This document shows positions 43,479 through 53,548 of a stretch of 64,000 nt of DNA, piece by piece. Each line of letters begins with the position of its first letter. Position 1 is the stretch's first letter. The position numbers and the translations under genes are program-made. Source of the stretch: Mariprofundus ferrooxydans PV-1 (GTDB lineage: Bacteria > Pseudomonadota > Zetaproteobacteria > Mariprofundales > Mariprofundaceae); NCBI RefSeq assembly GCF_000153765.1, contig NZ_DS022294.1, positions 620,836-684,835 on the forward strand, given 5' to 3'. Under the pieces are notes generated by a model. It searched no databases and was not told the origin of the DNA. It saw nothing but the letters and a program-made list of their open reading frames with translations.

Positions 43479-44949
43479 GTTCATCACCTTCCTTTGCTAC
43501 GGGTAGTGTTATTCTGAACGTACAGCCTTCAGGGCTATTGGCGAACAACACCAGATCGCCATCCATCTGTCGAATCAGGTCCCGACTTATAGACAAGCCC
43601 AACCCGGTACCATCACCCCTTTGCTTGGTGGAAAACATCGGTGAAAAAACCGCCTCCACGTGGTCCGAATCAATTCCCCTGCCCTGATCGGATACATCCA
43701 GCCATATCATTCCGTCCTGACTCTTCGCATTGATACGAACAAGTGCTCCTTCGGGGGATGCATCAATTGCATTGAGCAGCAGGTTTACCAGCACCTGCCT
43801 CAGCATATCCTCACTACCAGACACCGAACCAATACCGGGCTGCGGCCTGTACTCCAGATTCACATGCCGGGCTTTTCTGACCAGCCCGACCAGTTGGATC
43901 GAGCTACCAACCACGCTTGTCAGGTCGATAGCCTCCAGTACGGCCTGAGACGGCCTGCCGAACTCCAGTATATTGCGGATAATTGCCTCGGTACGCCGCA
44001 ACTCATCGGAGACAATCTGCAGGTCTGCTTCCGCCTCGCTTGATTTTCCGTTCTTGAGTTTGCGACCGGCCACATCCAGCGACACGGATGCAGCGGCAAG
44101 TGGATTGCCGACTTCATGGGCAATATTTGCTGCCATCAAGCCCAGCGCCTGCATCTTTTCCTGATGCGACTGCAGGCTGCGGGCACGAACCAGCGCATTC
44201 TGATGTTCCCTGATAGATTCACCCATAGCATTGAGCGCCCGTGACAGGTCTCCCAGTTCATTATTCCCGAATTCAGGGCAATGAACAGTTAGTTCGCCTT
44301 CACCTATTTTGGCCACGCTGGAGCGCAACAGGAGCAACGGCCGAATCATGCGTGTATACATATAGACAGTCAGCCCGGCCAGCAGGGCAAACAGCACAAG
44401 CAGAGATACGGCAAAGTCCTCACGCAAATCCAGATGCAAACCTTCCACAAGCCGCATGGCATCATTCACGGAATCATCCATATCATGATGTTGCTGCACC
44501 AATAAACTGGAAAGATCAGCCAGCTTTTTATCCAGTTCCTGCATCAGGATAGGACCTTCCATATTGCCGGTCGCAAAAGGCAGAGAAAAAATCTTTTCGG
44601 CCTGCTCATCGACACCGTGCACAGCACTACGAATATGTGAGACCTCAATCCCCTGGCTGGCAGCATCATCTATTTCCTTGCCTAAATACTGCTGTGATGC
44701 CCGGTAAAGATTGCTATATTGATCAGAACCGTTGATCAGAAAATCATGTACAAATGCCGCCTGTTTACGAATGCTCATCTCCAGTTCGTGCAATATATGG
44801 CTCTTGTGGTTGACTGATTCCAGGTGCAGTGCCCGGTCATGAATGGTCGAGATATCCCTGAGTTGATGCCAGCCCACAAAAGCCATCATGAAAAACACGG
44901 CGAGTAGCCATAATGCCACCACACCGGAGAGACCGCGCAAAAAGTTCAT
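43459..44949 (-). CDS. membrane sensor histidine kinase
   Basis: A 496-residue partner of the NtrC-type regulator. An N-terminal membrane segment (about residues 5-25), a mostly helical periplasmic sensor of about 150 residues (four-helix-bundle type), a second membrane segment (near 180-200), a HAMP linker, the phospho-acceptor motif HEVGNPLAAAS, and an ATPase domain (DQGRGID, FSPMFSTK). ATG 44949 is chosen; a GTG at 44964 overlapping the upstream stop is possible. The periplasmic signal is unknown, but the operon context suggests redox or thiol stress. Confidence 0.92.
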   Translation of the reverse strand: MNFLRGLSGVVALWLLAVFFMMAFVGWHQLRDISTIHDRALHLESVNHKSHILHELEMSIRKQAAFVHDFLINGSDQYSNLYRASQQYLGKEIDDAASQGIEVSHIRSAVHGVDEQAEKIFSLPFATGNMEGPILMQELDKKLADLSSLLVQQHHDMDDSVNDAMRLVEGLHLDLREDFAVSLLVLFALLAGLTVYMYTRMIRPLLLLRSSVAKIGEGELTVHCPEFGNNELGDLSRALNAMGESIREHQNALVRARSLQSHQEKMQALGLMAANIAHEVGNPLAAASVSLDVAGRKLKNGKSSEAEADLQIVSDELRRTEAIIRNILEFGRPSQAVLEAIDLTSVVGSSIQLVGLVRKARHVNLEYRPQPGIGSVSGSEDMLRQVLVNLLLNAIDASPEGALVRINAKSQDGMIWLDVSDQGRGIDSDHVEAVFSPMFSTKQRGDGTGLGLSISRDLIRQMDGDLVLFANSPEGCTFRITLPVAKEGDEHADSGY

Positions 44950-44963
44950 GACTCTATAGCTCA

Positions 44964-45410
44964 CTAGCTCGGACGACTGAGGCGTTCATCTTCACGTGCA
45001 TCCGCCCGATGTTTCAGCGGACGCCCTTTATCCGGTGTCGGATCCTTGACCTCACCATACGTCTCCCGGCCTTCATGATATGAAGGCAAATACTCTGTGA
45101 TGGGCAAGCCCTGCTCCGTGAAAAATAACAGGCAGTGGCAATATTTGTAGACCTGCATATCATCACAGGGGCAAATCCATGTGCGGTGCGTCACCTCTTC
45201 CCCCTTGTCAGGATAGAAGCGACAGGGGCAGAGCAGTTTGTTCAACTTATCCTTATGCTCAGCCAGTCCCAACTTTACCGACTCGGTCACGGTCGGACCC
45301 GGATGGGTGCATGTGCCGGACTTCAGTGTGTAACTGGCGACCAGTCGATCAACTGCATCCAGGCTTTTTTCACTGGGTAACTGCCTCATATCGTTTCTAC
45401 TCAAACCCAT
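44964..45410 (-). CDS. ftrC: ferredoxin:thioredoxin reductase catalytic (beta) subunit
   Basis: The catalytic subunit holds a 4Fe-4S cluster and an active-site disulfide and passes electrons from ferredoxin to thioredoxin. The 148-residue protein has the full signature CPC-x16-CPC-x8-CHC, exact in spacing, plus the first Cys in SGTCTHPGP. There is no variable (alpha) subunit, as in many non-photosynthetic relatives. Its start overlaps the end of the CBS gene and its stop the start of the kinase gene. Within this operon it would connect cytosolic ferredoxin to thiol control, with CcdA carrying electrons to the periplasm. Confidence 0.93.
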   Translation of the reverse strand: MGLSRNDMRQLPSEKSLDAVDRLVASYTLKSGTCTHPGPTVTESVKLGLAEHKDKLNKLLCPCRFYPDKGEEVTHRTWICPCDDMQVYKYCHCLLFFTEQGLPITEYLPSYHEGRETYGEVKDPTPDKGRPLKHRADAREDERLSRPS

Positions 45411-46039
45411 AATTCCAGCGCAAAGTGGTGCATCACCGCTTGCAGGATATCACTGCGTGAAATAATTCCGGCCAGAGTTTTCCCATCCATGATAGGAATC
45501 GCTCCGATTTTCTGCTCGACAAAAAGGCGGGCAATATGGCGGGCATCAGTATCAATGGTCGTTGTCAGCACCGGCGCTTTCATGATGGTATGAACCGGAA
45601 CGACCTGTTTGTCGGTGGAACAATGCATACACACGGAACCGGAGCCACACAGGCAGCGAATGAGATCCCTGTCAGAGAGCAGGCCGACCAGTTGATGATC
45701 GTGGTTCAGGACCGGGATATGTCGAAAAGCGCCGTTTTCCAGCATGCTTATTGCATCAGCCACGCTGGAGCCCGCCTGAATCGAGATAACCGGCGAAGTC
45801 ATGATTTGCCCGGCGCGAAGCAACGGGCTCTCTTTCTCTCCATACGCCAAAGTCTGGTAATGTTGATTCGCAGCGCCGCTGGTACGCTCCCTGTGCTGCT
45901 GCTCAGATTGCGTTGTATGCTGTTTGGCGTCGATTGCCAGCTCGGGAGATATAGCAACTGTTTTTGTCACCTTGCCCTGAGCAAAGAGTTTTTCCAGATG
46001 GATGGGGTCAGTGATGCCCGGGCCGTATACCGTAAACAT
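45401..46039 (-). CDS. tandem CBS-domain protein
   Basis: A 212-residue cytosolic protein with an N-terminal linker and two CBS domains (SPVISIQAGSSVADAISM and VTTTID-like APVLTTTIDTDARHIARL). CBS pairs bind adenosine nucleotides and act as energy sensors. It follows a GGAG ribosome site at ATG 46039 and its end overlaps the FTR gene. A Cys pair, CGSGSVCMHC, lies between the domains and is unusual; it could make the sensor redox-responsive. Confidence 0.88.
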   Translation of the reverse strand: MFTVYGPGITDPIHLEKLFAQGKVTKTVAISPELAIDAKQHTTQSEQQHRERTSGAANQHYQTLAYGEKESPLLRAGQIMTSPVISIQAGSSVADAISMLENGAFRHIPVLNHDHQLVGLLSDRDLIRCLCGSGSVCMHCSTDKQVVPVHTIMKAPVLTTTIDTDARHIARLFVEQKIGAIPIMDGKTLAGIISRSDILQAVMHHFALELWV

Positions 46040-46132
46040 AATCTTATCTCCTCAACCATTCTTTTCTAGACAGGCTCTCCGGAAGCATGGTGAATGCCCG
46101 CTTTATTTCGGCTTCCAGCGTTCTGCCGTACT

Positions 46133-46834
46133 TCACTTTCTCCACGTAAAATGCTCATAAACGCCGGACCAGTACATGCCGAAACCAATGGCAAACAACA
46201 ACTCCTCGACCGGCATAGAAGCCATACTTATACCGGAAAGCGAAGCCAAATTCCATACTCGCTCAATATAACCGGGCGCACTCCACTCCAGGCCGGCAAG
46301 AAAGAGCGCGTAATAAAGCAAAAACAACAAGCCGCCAATCCAGCTTTTTCGTTTGATATCAGGACGGCATAGCATGTTGGCCAACGCACCGATAAACATA
46401 GCAACAATTGACGGATAGATCGGATTCCACGGCAAAAGATAAAGTATCGGGAAAGAGACAAATGGTGCGGCAAGAGCCGTATAGTGATGCTTGTGAAGTG
46501 GTCTGCTCTTCTCAGCCTGTGAAACGGGTTGAGGCGCCTGCTGAGTGATCAGGTTGTAAGCAACAGAAGCAATGCCTCCAATGCCAAAACAAAAAATCAA
46601 GCTCTCGATATCAAACCCTGTGCTTGCAGCCAGGTTAAACAAACTGGGAGGGTGCCAGTACTCCGGCACAAACAAAGGCTCACTGAGCCCGAACGGCATG
46701 GTAAACAGGCTGGCCCATAACATCGCCCGACGATGCCTTGGAAATAACAGATACACGATCGCCCATGGCACAAGAAACGCACTTGACCACAACAGCCATA
46801 CATAATGATCTGAAGCGAGATGCCATCCCATCAT
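46133..46834 (-). CDS. membrane protein with lycopene-cyclase-like domain
   Basis: A 233-residue protein with about seven hydrophobic helices. Two repeated motifs of the lycopene cyclase (CrtYcd/CarR-like) domain are visible: PEYWHPPSLF and, near the end, MPVEELLFAIGFG, with ESLIFCFGIGG in between. Such domains also occur in proteins of unknown role outside carotenoid pathways, and no crt genes are nearby. It lies between ccdA and the CBS gene in the same direction, so a role in the redox operon is possible; the reaction is unknown. Confidence 0.65.
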   Translation of the reverse strand: MMGWHLASDHYVWLLWSSAFLVPWAIVYLLFPRHRRAMLWASLFTMPFGLSEPLFVPEYWHPPSLFNLAASTGFDIESLIFCFGIGGIASVAYNLITQQAPQPVSQAEKSRPLHKHHYTALAAPFVSFPILYLLPWNPIYPSIVAMFIGALANMLCRPDIKRKSWIGGLLFLLYYALFLAGLEWSAPGYIERVWNLASLSGISMASMPVEELLFAIGFGMYWSGVYEHFTWRK

Positions 46835-46855
46835 TGGCTCATCATGGATAACATG

Positions 46856-47620
46856 CTATTTAGGCACCGAGGCAAAGGCCCCCTCAATGTCAGCAAGTGC
46901 AGGAAACCAGTCAATGATCCAGCCGGATACGATGTTAAAGCTGCCGAAGAAGATAAGCAGTCCGACAATGATCAAGAGGACTCCGGAAACCTTCTCAACC
47001 ATTGCAAGATGATGCTTAAAACGTTGCGACCAGCGCAGGAAAGAATCCGTGGCTAAAGCCGCCAATAAAAACGGGATTGCCAAGCCCAGCGAATAAACTG
47101 CCAGCAGGGCAATACCACGTGTCATCTCAGACTGTGCGCCGGCAACGGCCAGAATGGCACCAAGGATAGGGCCAATGCAGGGCGTCCAACCAAAGGCAAA
47201 AGCGGCTCCCAGAATCAGAGCGCCCATACCATGCCTGGCATTTACACCGCCTGCCTCAAAACGAGCCTCCATCATCAGCAGCGGGATGCGAATCAAGCCC
47301 GCGTAGTGAAGTCCGAATATCACGATGATAGAGCCGGCAATCTTTCCTAGCATCTCCATATGGGCCATCATCCATTGGCCAAGGAGAGTTGCAGATGCGC
47401 CAAGAGCGATGAAAATCAGGCTGAAGCCGCCTACAAACCATAAGGACTGCGCCAAAGCATGCCGCCGGACACTTGCAGCCTCATCATCCTGCTGGCGAAG
47501 CTCGTTCACGGACACGCCGGAAATATAAGACAAATACGCTGGCACCAGCGGCAACACGCACGGTGATAAAAAAGATAATAATCCGGCTATCAAGGCTCCG
47601 GCGAGCGTCACTTCAATCAT
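46856..47620 (-). CDS. ccdA: CcdA-type thiol-disulfide electron carrier
   Basis: A 254-residue membrane protein with six helices and the conserved GLLSFLSPCVLPLVP at the N-terminus and FGWTPCIGPILGA later, the two Cys that carry reducing power from cytosolic thioredoxin to the periplasm. Used for cytochrome c maturation or periplasmic reduction. GGAG lies six bases before ATG 47620. It opens the operon; an IS element begins 42 bases upstream and may have displaced or replaced the promoter. Confidence 0.93.
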   Translation of the reverse strand: MIEVTLAGALIAGLLSFLSPCVLPLVPAYLSYISGVSVNELRQQDDEAASVRRHALAQSLWFVGGFSLIFIALGASATLLGQWMMAHMEMLGKIAGSIIVIFGLHYAGLIRIPLLMMEARFEAGGVNARHGMGALILGAAFAFGWTPCIGPILGAILAVAGAQSEMTRGIALLAVYSLGLAIPFLLAALATDSFLRWSQRFKHHLAMVEKVSGVLLIIVGLLIFFGSFNIVSGWIIDWFPALADIEGAFASVPK

Positions 47621-47661
47621 TCAATCTCCATTTGTTTCGAGTATTATTTAACATAAAATCA

Positions 47662-48940
47662 CACTGTTGTCCGGTTAAGCATTGATGAGGCACATTTGTC
47701 GCTGATTTATGGCGAATCGTCGCTTTGGCGGCGGTGGGGAATCAGCCAGCAATTCGAGCAAGTTTCGTCGCTGCATGAGGTTGACGGAAACGAGTCTCGC
47801 CAGTTGTTGCATGGATCGGCTTGCAGGCAGGATCCTTCTTGCCATGTGCAGCAGCAGATAGGCGATCATGGCAATGATAATCTGGATTTTGACAGCGTTC
47901 TCGGATGTGCCGATGAAGCGTTTGATCTTCAGGTTCTGTTTAATCCACCTGAAGAACAGTTCAATTTGCCAGCGCTGTTTGTACAGGGCTGCGATGGCTC
48001 CGGCGGAGCGCTTCAGGTCATTGGTGATAAAGACAAGCTTCTTGCCATCTTCCTCATGCACGAAGCAGATGCGGCGCAGGATGGTCGGACATTCCTTCCT
48101 GCCTTTGGCCGATGACAGACGGATATGCTGGTCTTCCAATACACCGTCATCTGATACAGGGAGCGTTGCCACTACCTCGAATTCCGCGTTGCGCTTCATG
48201 CGGCTGACGAAGCGGATATCCCTTTGTGTCAGGTCATGGAACCATGCGTAATCGTTGTAGGCCCTGTCGAACACATAAGTGGCGCCGGGCAACAGGGGCA
48301 TGTGCTCCGCAGCCTTCTTGTCATGCTTTTTGGCTGCGGTGATGGAAAAGAAGGTGGGAACCTGCGCATCAGGGTCATACACCGTATGCACCTTCACGCC
48401 CGATTTGCCGGTGCGGAAGCTCGCCCATTCAAACTGATGCTTGCACAGGTCAATCGTCGTGGAGTCAATCAGCCGAACGGCATCCTTGCGGTGGATGCCC
48501 TTGCCGCGAAACTGATGCAAAAGCCAGTAAAACAGCTCCAGATACATGCCCGCAGAGCGCTTCACATTGGCATCAGCAAGCGTGGAACGCCTCACCGAGC
48601 CTGCTCCCAGGTGATAGTGCCTGCTGGCGTGACTTTCCCATGCCGAAACCACATCCCGCAGAGACTGCCGGGAGCAAAGCTGCGCATAGAGCATGACGCA
48701 AAACTGCGTCCAGCAGGACAAACTGCGGATACGCCTGTCACCATCATAACGCCTGACAACCTCCTCAAAACGGTGACGCGGAATCACTCTGAGCAATTGA
48801 TGAAAAACCGTGTTAGCATGCTTCATGGTCTGAATTCTCCGGGGCGTAGATTTGCTGTCTCAATCACAATAAATCTACCATATCCCTTGGGAATTCAGAC
48901 CTTTTTTTATCCCTCCGGATTCCTTAACCGGACAGCCGTG
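47662..48940. mobile_element. IS4-family insertion sequence, 1279 bp, with 9 bp target duplication
   Basis: The ends are CACTGTTGTCCGGTTAAG and, read inward from the right, CACGGCTGTCCGGTTAAG (16 of 18 match). Both sides are followed by the direct repeat ATAAAATCA (47653-47661 and 48941-48949), a perfect 9 bp target duplication, so the copy is complete and its insertion recent enough to be undamaged. It carries one transposase gene on the minus strand. It sits between the nuclease gene end (48956) and the ccdA start (47620). Confidence 0.95.
47675..48826 (-). CDS. IS4-family DDE transposase
   Basis: A 383-residue transposase that cuts and joins IS ends. It has the N-terminal domain common to this subgroup (HQLLRVIPRHRFEEVVRRY) and the catalytic Asp residues in LIDSTTIDLC and YVFDRAYNDY. 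The final Glu lies in the IS4 signature Y-x2-R-x3-E-x6-K (YKQRWQIELFFRWIK). The reading frame is intact and lies wholly inside the IS ends. Confidence 0.94.
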   Translation of the reverse strand: MKHANTVFHQLLRVIPRHRFEEVVRRYDGDRRIRSLSCWTQFCVMLYAQLCSRQSLRDVVSAWESHASRHYHLGAGSVRRSTLADANVKRSAGMYLELFYWLLHQFRGKGIHRKDAVRLIDSTTIDLCKHQFEWASFRTGKSGVKVHTVYDPDAQVPTFFSITAAKKHDKKAAEHMPLLPGATYVFDRAYNDYAWFHDLTQRDIRFVSRMKRNAEFEVVATLPVSDDGVLEDQHIRLSSAKGRKECPTILRRICFVHEEDGKKLVFITNDLKRSAGAIAALYKQRWQIELFFRWIKQNLKIKRFIGTSENAVKIQIIIAMIAYLLLHMARRILPASRSMQQLARLVSVNLMQRRNLLELLADSPPPPKRRFAINQRQMCLINA

Positions 48941-48955
48941 ATAAAATCAGTTAGC

Positions 48956-50212
48956 TCACTCTGCTTTTTTGGCGATTTTCTTCAGGATATCTTTGGAATC
49001 GCCAAACGTGCACATGGCATCGCAGTGCTTCCGAAGATCGGAAAATAATATGTAATGCATATCCACATCCGTATGGGTTGCGCGCACAGATGGTCTCGCC
49101 ATTAATAGCTGCAGCTCTTTTTCGCGCTTGTCCGGGATAACGATATATAGGGATGAGGCTGATGCCGGGAAAGAATGGTGCAAATCTATCATTCGCCCAA
49201 TGCCTGAAGTGATGGTTGTGCATTTCTCCACCTCAAACGCAGCAGCCACGCGGTGGCTGTCCTTTTCAAACCAGAGCACATCAATCAGTCGAATAGTCTT
49301 AGCTGTCGCTTCGTTCACTGGCAATCTGGGAAAGACATGCATACTCATTGAACCCAACGTTATCCCTGCGTGACACCGGGAACGGTCATTGCTGGCGCAG
49401 ATCACATCATAACCCAGCGCACTACCGATTTTGAGTAGATGGGCCTGCATCTCCGAATGCAGATTTCCCTGTTCGCCATCTTCTTCGACCTCTTTGCGCC
49501 GCTTACGAAGACTCTTTTCAACCTTTTCACGCTCAGCGTCAGTCAATGTATGCTCATTCCCGACCAACAGCTTATTGCTTCCGATATCGAACAACAGCCC
49601 GGCTATGGCTCCGAGATCGGAAGAAAGCAGGCTGCGATGCTGCTGATTCACCTCAAGCATCACTGCACGCATGGCGAGGTATTCAGACCATGAACCCAGC
49701 TTCCTCTTTTCGCCGAACAGGCGGTTAAACCCATTCACAATAGCTGTGTTGAATGGAGGCAACAGGGTCGGGTGCAGAAAATAGAGAATATTTGCTACAG
49801 CTGGTCCGAGCCCCTTAATATTCAGACCATCCAGCCGAATAATCTCCTTGAGCAGCTTTTCTTCATTTGTAGCCTTTAAACACCAGTCTAAAAAGGCTCC
49901 GAATGCACGCTTGTTCTGTTCGTTTTCATAAATATCGGGAATCCGGAGTTTTGGTTTCCAGTAAAATGGATGCGATGCCCCGGCAAATACCTGTTTCTGC
50001 TCGCTGATACAGGTGATGACAAATTCAAGCGATGATCCTTTGAAATCGTTCGGGAACGAATCATCGCGGATGTCGTCAACGACTTGTTGAACGCCCTTGC
50101 GAATGGAACGAAACGCCTTCAACCGCTCGTCATTATTTACAAACCATGTGTTGTAAACGGACTCGCCATCACGTTTATATCGTTCGATTACTGTTTTTAT
50201 TGGCTGATTCAT
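48956..50212 (-). CDS. probable PD-(D/E)XK-type restriction endonuclease-like protein
   Basis: A 418-residue protein. The N-terminal half is helical ([20 protein letters not shown] resembles a helix-hairpin-helix glycosylase-like fold). The C-terminal half contains the nuclease-like core IDVLWFEKD...VAAAFEVEK, an Asp followed by a Glu-x-Glu pattern, then [11 protein letters not shown]. No methyltransferase is adjacent, so it is not an ordinary restriction pair; it may be a modification-dependent nuclease or an orphan defence protein. It starts six bases after copA, and ended about 40 bases before ccdA prior to the IS insertion. Confidence 0.62.
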   Translation of the reverse strand: MNQPIKTVIERYKRDGESVYNTWFVNNDERLKAFRSIRKGVQQVVDDIRDDSFPNDFKGSSLEFVITCISEQKQVFAGASHPFYWKPKLRIPDIYENEQNKRAFGAFLDWCLKATNEEKLLKEIIRLDGLNIKGLGPAVANILYFLHPTLLPPFNTAIVNGFNRLFGEKRKLGSWSEYLAMRAVMLEVNQQHRSLLSSDLGAIAGLLFDIGSNKLLVGNEHTLTDAEREKVEKSLRKRRKEVEEDGEQGNLHSEMQAHLLKIGSALGYDVICASNDRSRCHAGITLGSMSMHVFPRLPVNEATAKTIRLIDVLWFEKDSHRVAAAFEVEKCTTITSGIGRMIDLHHSFPASASSLYIVIPDKREKELQLLMARPSVRATHTDVDMHYILFSDLRKHCDAMCTFGDSKDILKKIAKKAE

Positions 50213-50218
50213 CAGAAC

Positions 50219-52750
50219 CTACAACTTAGCATTTCGCAGCCTGAGGGCATTGGTAATCACCGACACCGATGAAAAACTCATCGCTGCAGCAGCGATGACT
50301 GGCGACAACAGCAGCCCGAACACCGGGTAGAGAACCCCCGCGGCGACCGGCACTCCGGCAGCATTGTAGATGAAAGCGAAAAACAGGTTCTGGCGGATGT
50401 TTCGCATCGTAGATCGAGAAAGTCGAACCGCGCGAACGATACCGCGAAGATCGCCCTTGATCAGGGTCACCCCTGCCGACTCCATCGCCACATCGGTGCC
50501 TGTACCCATAGCGATACCAACGTGGGCTTGCGCCAGCGCCGGCGCATCGTTGATGCCGTCACCGGCCATGGCCACGATCTTTCCCTCATCCTGTAGTTTT
50601 TTGACCACTGCCGCTTTCTGATCCGGCAACACATCAGCTTCAAAGCGATCAATGCCGAGTTTCTTCGCTACCGCCGCCGCCGTATTGCGATTATCTCCCG
50701 TCAGCATCACCACCTCAATGCCCTCGTCATGCAATTCCTTGATTGCATCCGGTGTAGAAGCCTTGATCGGGTCGGAAACGCCCAGCAGCCCTGCAAGTTC
50801 TCCGCCCACGGCAAGATACATGACCGTCTCACCGTCACGCTGGTGCTCCTCAACCTGCGCCTCTGCGGTAGCAGTATCAATGCCGCTATCCTGCATCAGT
50901 TTGGCATTGCCCAGCAGCACGGCTTTTCCTCCAAGCGTGGCGCTTACTCCTTTGCCCGTCACTGCCGCAAACCCTTTAACTGCTTTCGGTTCCAGTTTGC
51001 GCTCTTTCGCTCCGGCAACAATCGCCTCGGCCAACGGATGTTCGCTGGCCTTTTCCAGACTGGCCGCCATCTGCAACACCTGATCCTCGCTCAGTTTCCC
51101 CACAGCCTTGACGGTCGTCAGGGAAGGCCGGCCTTCGGTCAGCGTGCCGGTCTTGTCCACCACGACCGTATTCACCTTTTCCACGATCTCCAGCGACTCG
51201 GCATTCTTGATCAGCACGCCGGCGGTTGCGCCGCGACCTGTGCCGACCATGATTGAGATTGGCGTAGCCAGCCCAAGTGCACAGGGGCAGGCGATAATCA
51301 GCACGGCCACGGCATTGATAATTGCATGCGCCAGCCTCGGCTCGGGGCCGACAAAGAACCACACGGCAAAGGCGACCAGCGCTACACCGACCACGGCAGG
51401 CACAAAATAGCCGGCTACGGTATCGGCCATCTTCTGAATGGGCGCGCGTGAGCGCTGCGCCTCGGCCACCATGTTGACGATCTGGGCCAGCAAGGTTTCA
51501 GCGCCCACCTTCTCTGCCCGCATCAAGAGCGAGCCATTGCCATTGACGGTCGCCCCGATCAGCTTTTCTCCGGCAAACTTCTCTACCGGAACCGGTTCCC
51601 CCGAAACCATCGACTCATCGACATTGCTCTCGCCCTCGGTCACCACGCCATCCACGGGCACCTTTTCTCCGGGACGAATGCGCAGTACATCCCCCGGCTG
51701 CACATCCTCCAGCGGCACATCGGTCTCGCTTCCATCCTTCCCAACACGCCGCGCGGTTTTCGGCGACATGCCAAGCAGCAGCTTGATGGCTTCATTGGTG
51801 CGCGAACGGGCGCGCAACTCCAATACCTGCCCGAGCAGCACCAGTGCTGTGATCACGGCCGCCGCCTCGAAATAGACATCAACCAGCCCGCCCTCCATTT
51901 GCATAACTGGCGGGAACAGGCCTGGGGCAAGCAACGCAACCATGCTGTAAACCCATGCCACGCCGACACCCAAACCGATCAGCGTGAACATATTCAGATT
52001 CCAGGTAAGCACTGACTGCCAACCGCGCACAAAAAAGGGCCAGCCACCCCACAGAACCACGGGGGTAGCCAAGGCAAATTCTATCCACTGTACCGTACCC
52101 ATGCTCAGACCGGAAGGCAGCCATGCCGGTGCCAGATCGGCGACCATGGCCAACAGAAAAACCGGCACCGCCAGCAGTACGCTGACCTTGAATCGACGGC
52201 TCATATCATCGAGTTCCGGATTCTCTTCATCGAGCGTCACCGTACGCGCCTCCAGCGCCATACCGCATTTAGGGCATGACCCCGGTTCATCGCTGACCAC
52301 TTCCGGATGCATCGGGCATATATATTCGATTTTTCCACTGCTTACGGGAACACCCATCGGCTCAAGCGCCATACCGCATTTGGGACAACTGCCGGGGCCA
52401 TCCTGTTCAATCTCAGGGTGCATCGGGCAGGTGTAGCGACCAGCACCTGTTTCGGTCGTCGCTTCGACAGCATGCCTCTCCTTGTTAATGTATTGAGACG
52501 GATCGTCAGAAAATTTTTGTAGGCACTTCTCGCTACAGAAACGATAGCTGTGATCAACATGTTTGGCTCGATGCGGTGATTCGGGTTTGACATGCATGCC
52601 ACAGACAGGATCAATGGTGAACTGATCCGGCCCGGCATTGAATTTACCCTTACAACCGGCGCTGCAAAAATGCCATGTATGGCCGTCATATTCAGCTCTA
52701 TGGGGAGAATTATCTTTGACGTTCATGCCACAAACCGGATCAATATTCAT
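50219..52750 (-). CDS. copA: copper-translocating P1B-1 ATPase with tandem YHS and heavy-metal-binding domains
   Basis: Exports Cu(I), possibly Ag(I). The 843 residues open with two YHS domains ([10 protein letters not shown]..., [12 protein letters not shown]...) and two Cys-His heavy-metal domains ([19 protein letters not shown] and [18 protein letters not shown]). The pump core follows with CPCALG in TM6, [18 protein letters not shown] and [13 protein letters not shown] in TM7 and MSFSS in TM8 mark the copper subgroup. There is no classic HMA domain; YHS replaces it. GGAG precedes ATG 52750. It lies between the HD-GYP gene and the nuclease gene in one direction. Confidence 0.95.
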   Translation of the reverse strand: MNIDPVCGMNVKDNSPHRAEYDGHTWHFCSAGCKGKFNAGPDQFTIDPVCGMHVKPESPHRAKHVDHSYRFCSEKCLQKFSDDPSQYINKERHAVEATTETGAGRYTCPMHPEIEQDGPGSCPKCGMALEPMGVPVSSGKIEYICPMHPEVVSDEPGSCPKCGMALEARTVTLDEENPELDDMSRRFKVSVLLAVPVFLLAMVADLAPAWLPSGLSMGTVQWIEFALATPVVLWGGWPFFVRGWQSVLTWNLNMFTLIGLGVGVAWVYSMVALLAPGLFPPVMQMEGGLVDVYFEAAAVITALVLLGQVLELRARSRTNEAIKLLLGMSPKTARRVGKDGSETDVPLEDVQPGDVLRIRPGEKVPVDGVVTEGESNVDESMVSGEPVPVEKFAGEKLIGATVNGNGSLLMRAEKVGAETLLAQIVNMVAEAQRSRAPIQKMADTVAGYFVPAVVGVALVAFAVWFFVGPEPRLAHAIINAVAVLIIACPCALGLATPISIMVGTGRGATAGVLIKNAESLEIVEKVNTVVVDKTGTLTEGRPSLTTVKAVGKLSEDQVLQMAASLEKASEHPLAEAIVAGAKERKLEPKAVKGFAAVTGKGVSATLGGKAVLLGNAKLMQDSGIDTATAEAQVEEHQRDGETVMYLAVGGELAGLLGVSDPIKASTPDAIKELHDEGIEVVMLTGDNRNTAAAVAKKLGIDRFEADVLPDQKAAVVKKLQDEGKIVAMAGDGINDAPALAQAHVGIAMGTGTDVAMESAGVTLIKGDLRGIVRAVRLSRSTMRNIRQNLFFAFIYNAAGVPVAAGVLYPVFGLLLSPVIAAAAMSFSSVSVITNALRLRNAKL

Positions 52751-52774
52751 TGCTTGTCTCCTTGATCTTCATAG

Positions 52775-53548
52775 TTACTCTTCATTACAACATCTGCAGA
52801 TGGCAAGGTAGTCGGAAAAATTATCCAGGAACAATGCCGCAAGTGTTGGGTCAAAATGTTTTCCTGTTTGTTCGGAAATATAGTTTTTTATTTTATCAAT
52901 GGGCCAGACAGGTTTATATGGGCGCTTGGATATTAACGCATCAAAAACATCACAAAGACCCACAATGCGTCCTTCAATCGGTATTGAGTTACCATTTAAC
53001 CCCTTCGGATAACCAGTACCATCCCACTTTTCGTGATGGGTTAATGAAATGGAACAGGCCATATTCATCAATTCAGATTGCAGGTTTCTGCCAATAATGT
53101 CGGCGCCAATTTCCGGATGTTGCTGCATTATGCGTCGTTCATTGGCATCCAGCGGTCCTTCTTTTAATAAAATATATTCGGGGATACCAATTTTCCCTAT
53201 ATCATGCATGGGTGAGGCCATTTCAATCAGCTGCGCATGCCTCATATCAAGCCCGGAAACCATCGCCAGACGTTTACAATAACTCGCCATTCTGGAGATA
53301 TGTCCACCTGTCTCATTATCCTTGTACTCAGCAGCTCTGGACAAACATTGAATGGTTTCGCTTCGGATCAGTTCCAATTCTTTATTGCGTTCCTGAATGC
53401 GCGATAGTTGCATATCAATGTAGGTATCAGCATGTTGCAGAAAGCTCTGTTTGCACAGGTCTGAGCAAAATGCGTAAAGTACATTCTGGTGCTTGGTCGA
53501 ATAATCTGAACCGGAAACTTCCATACCACACACAGGGTCAATCATCAT
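52775..53548 (-). CDS. YHS domain fused to an HD-GYP phosphodiesterase
   Basis: A 257-residue protein with an N-terminal YHS domain (MMIDPVCGMEVSG, residues 1-45) and an HD-GYP domain (about 75-245). Key motifs are HDIGKIGIPEYIL, then THHEKWDGTGYPKGL (the GYP motif) and DVFDALIS. HD-GYP enzymes break down cyclic di-GMP. The fusion to a metal-binding YHS domain is unusual and suggests that copper or another thiol-reactive metal regulates c-di-GMP. It overlaps the end of the receiver-like gene by four bases and precedes copA by 24 bases. Confidence 0.88.
   Translation of the reverse strand: MMIDPVCGMEVSGSDYSTKHQNVLYAFCSDLCKQSFLQHADTYIDMQLSRIQERNKELELIRSETIQCLSRAAEYKDNETGGHISRMASYCKRLAMVSGLDMRHAQLIEMASPMHDIGKIGIPEYILLKEGPLDANERRIMQQHPEIGADIIGRNLQSELMNMACSISLTHHEKWDGTGYPKGLNGNSIPIEGRIVGLCDVFDALISKRPYKPVWPIDKIKNYISEQTGKHFDPTLAALFLDNFSDYLAICRCCNEE

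Noticed and set aside
48224-49048. Long plus-strand frame across the IS4 transposase
   Set aside because: It is antisense to an intact transposase and crosses the IS end and target duplication, so it is a shadow.
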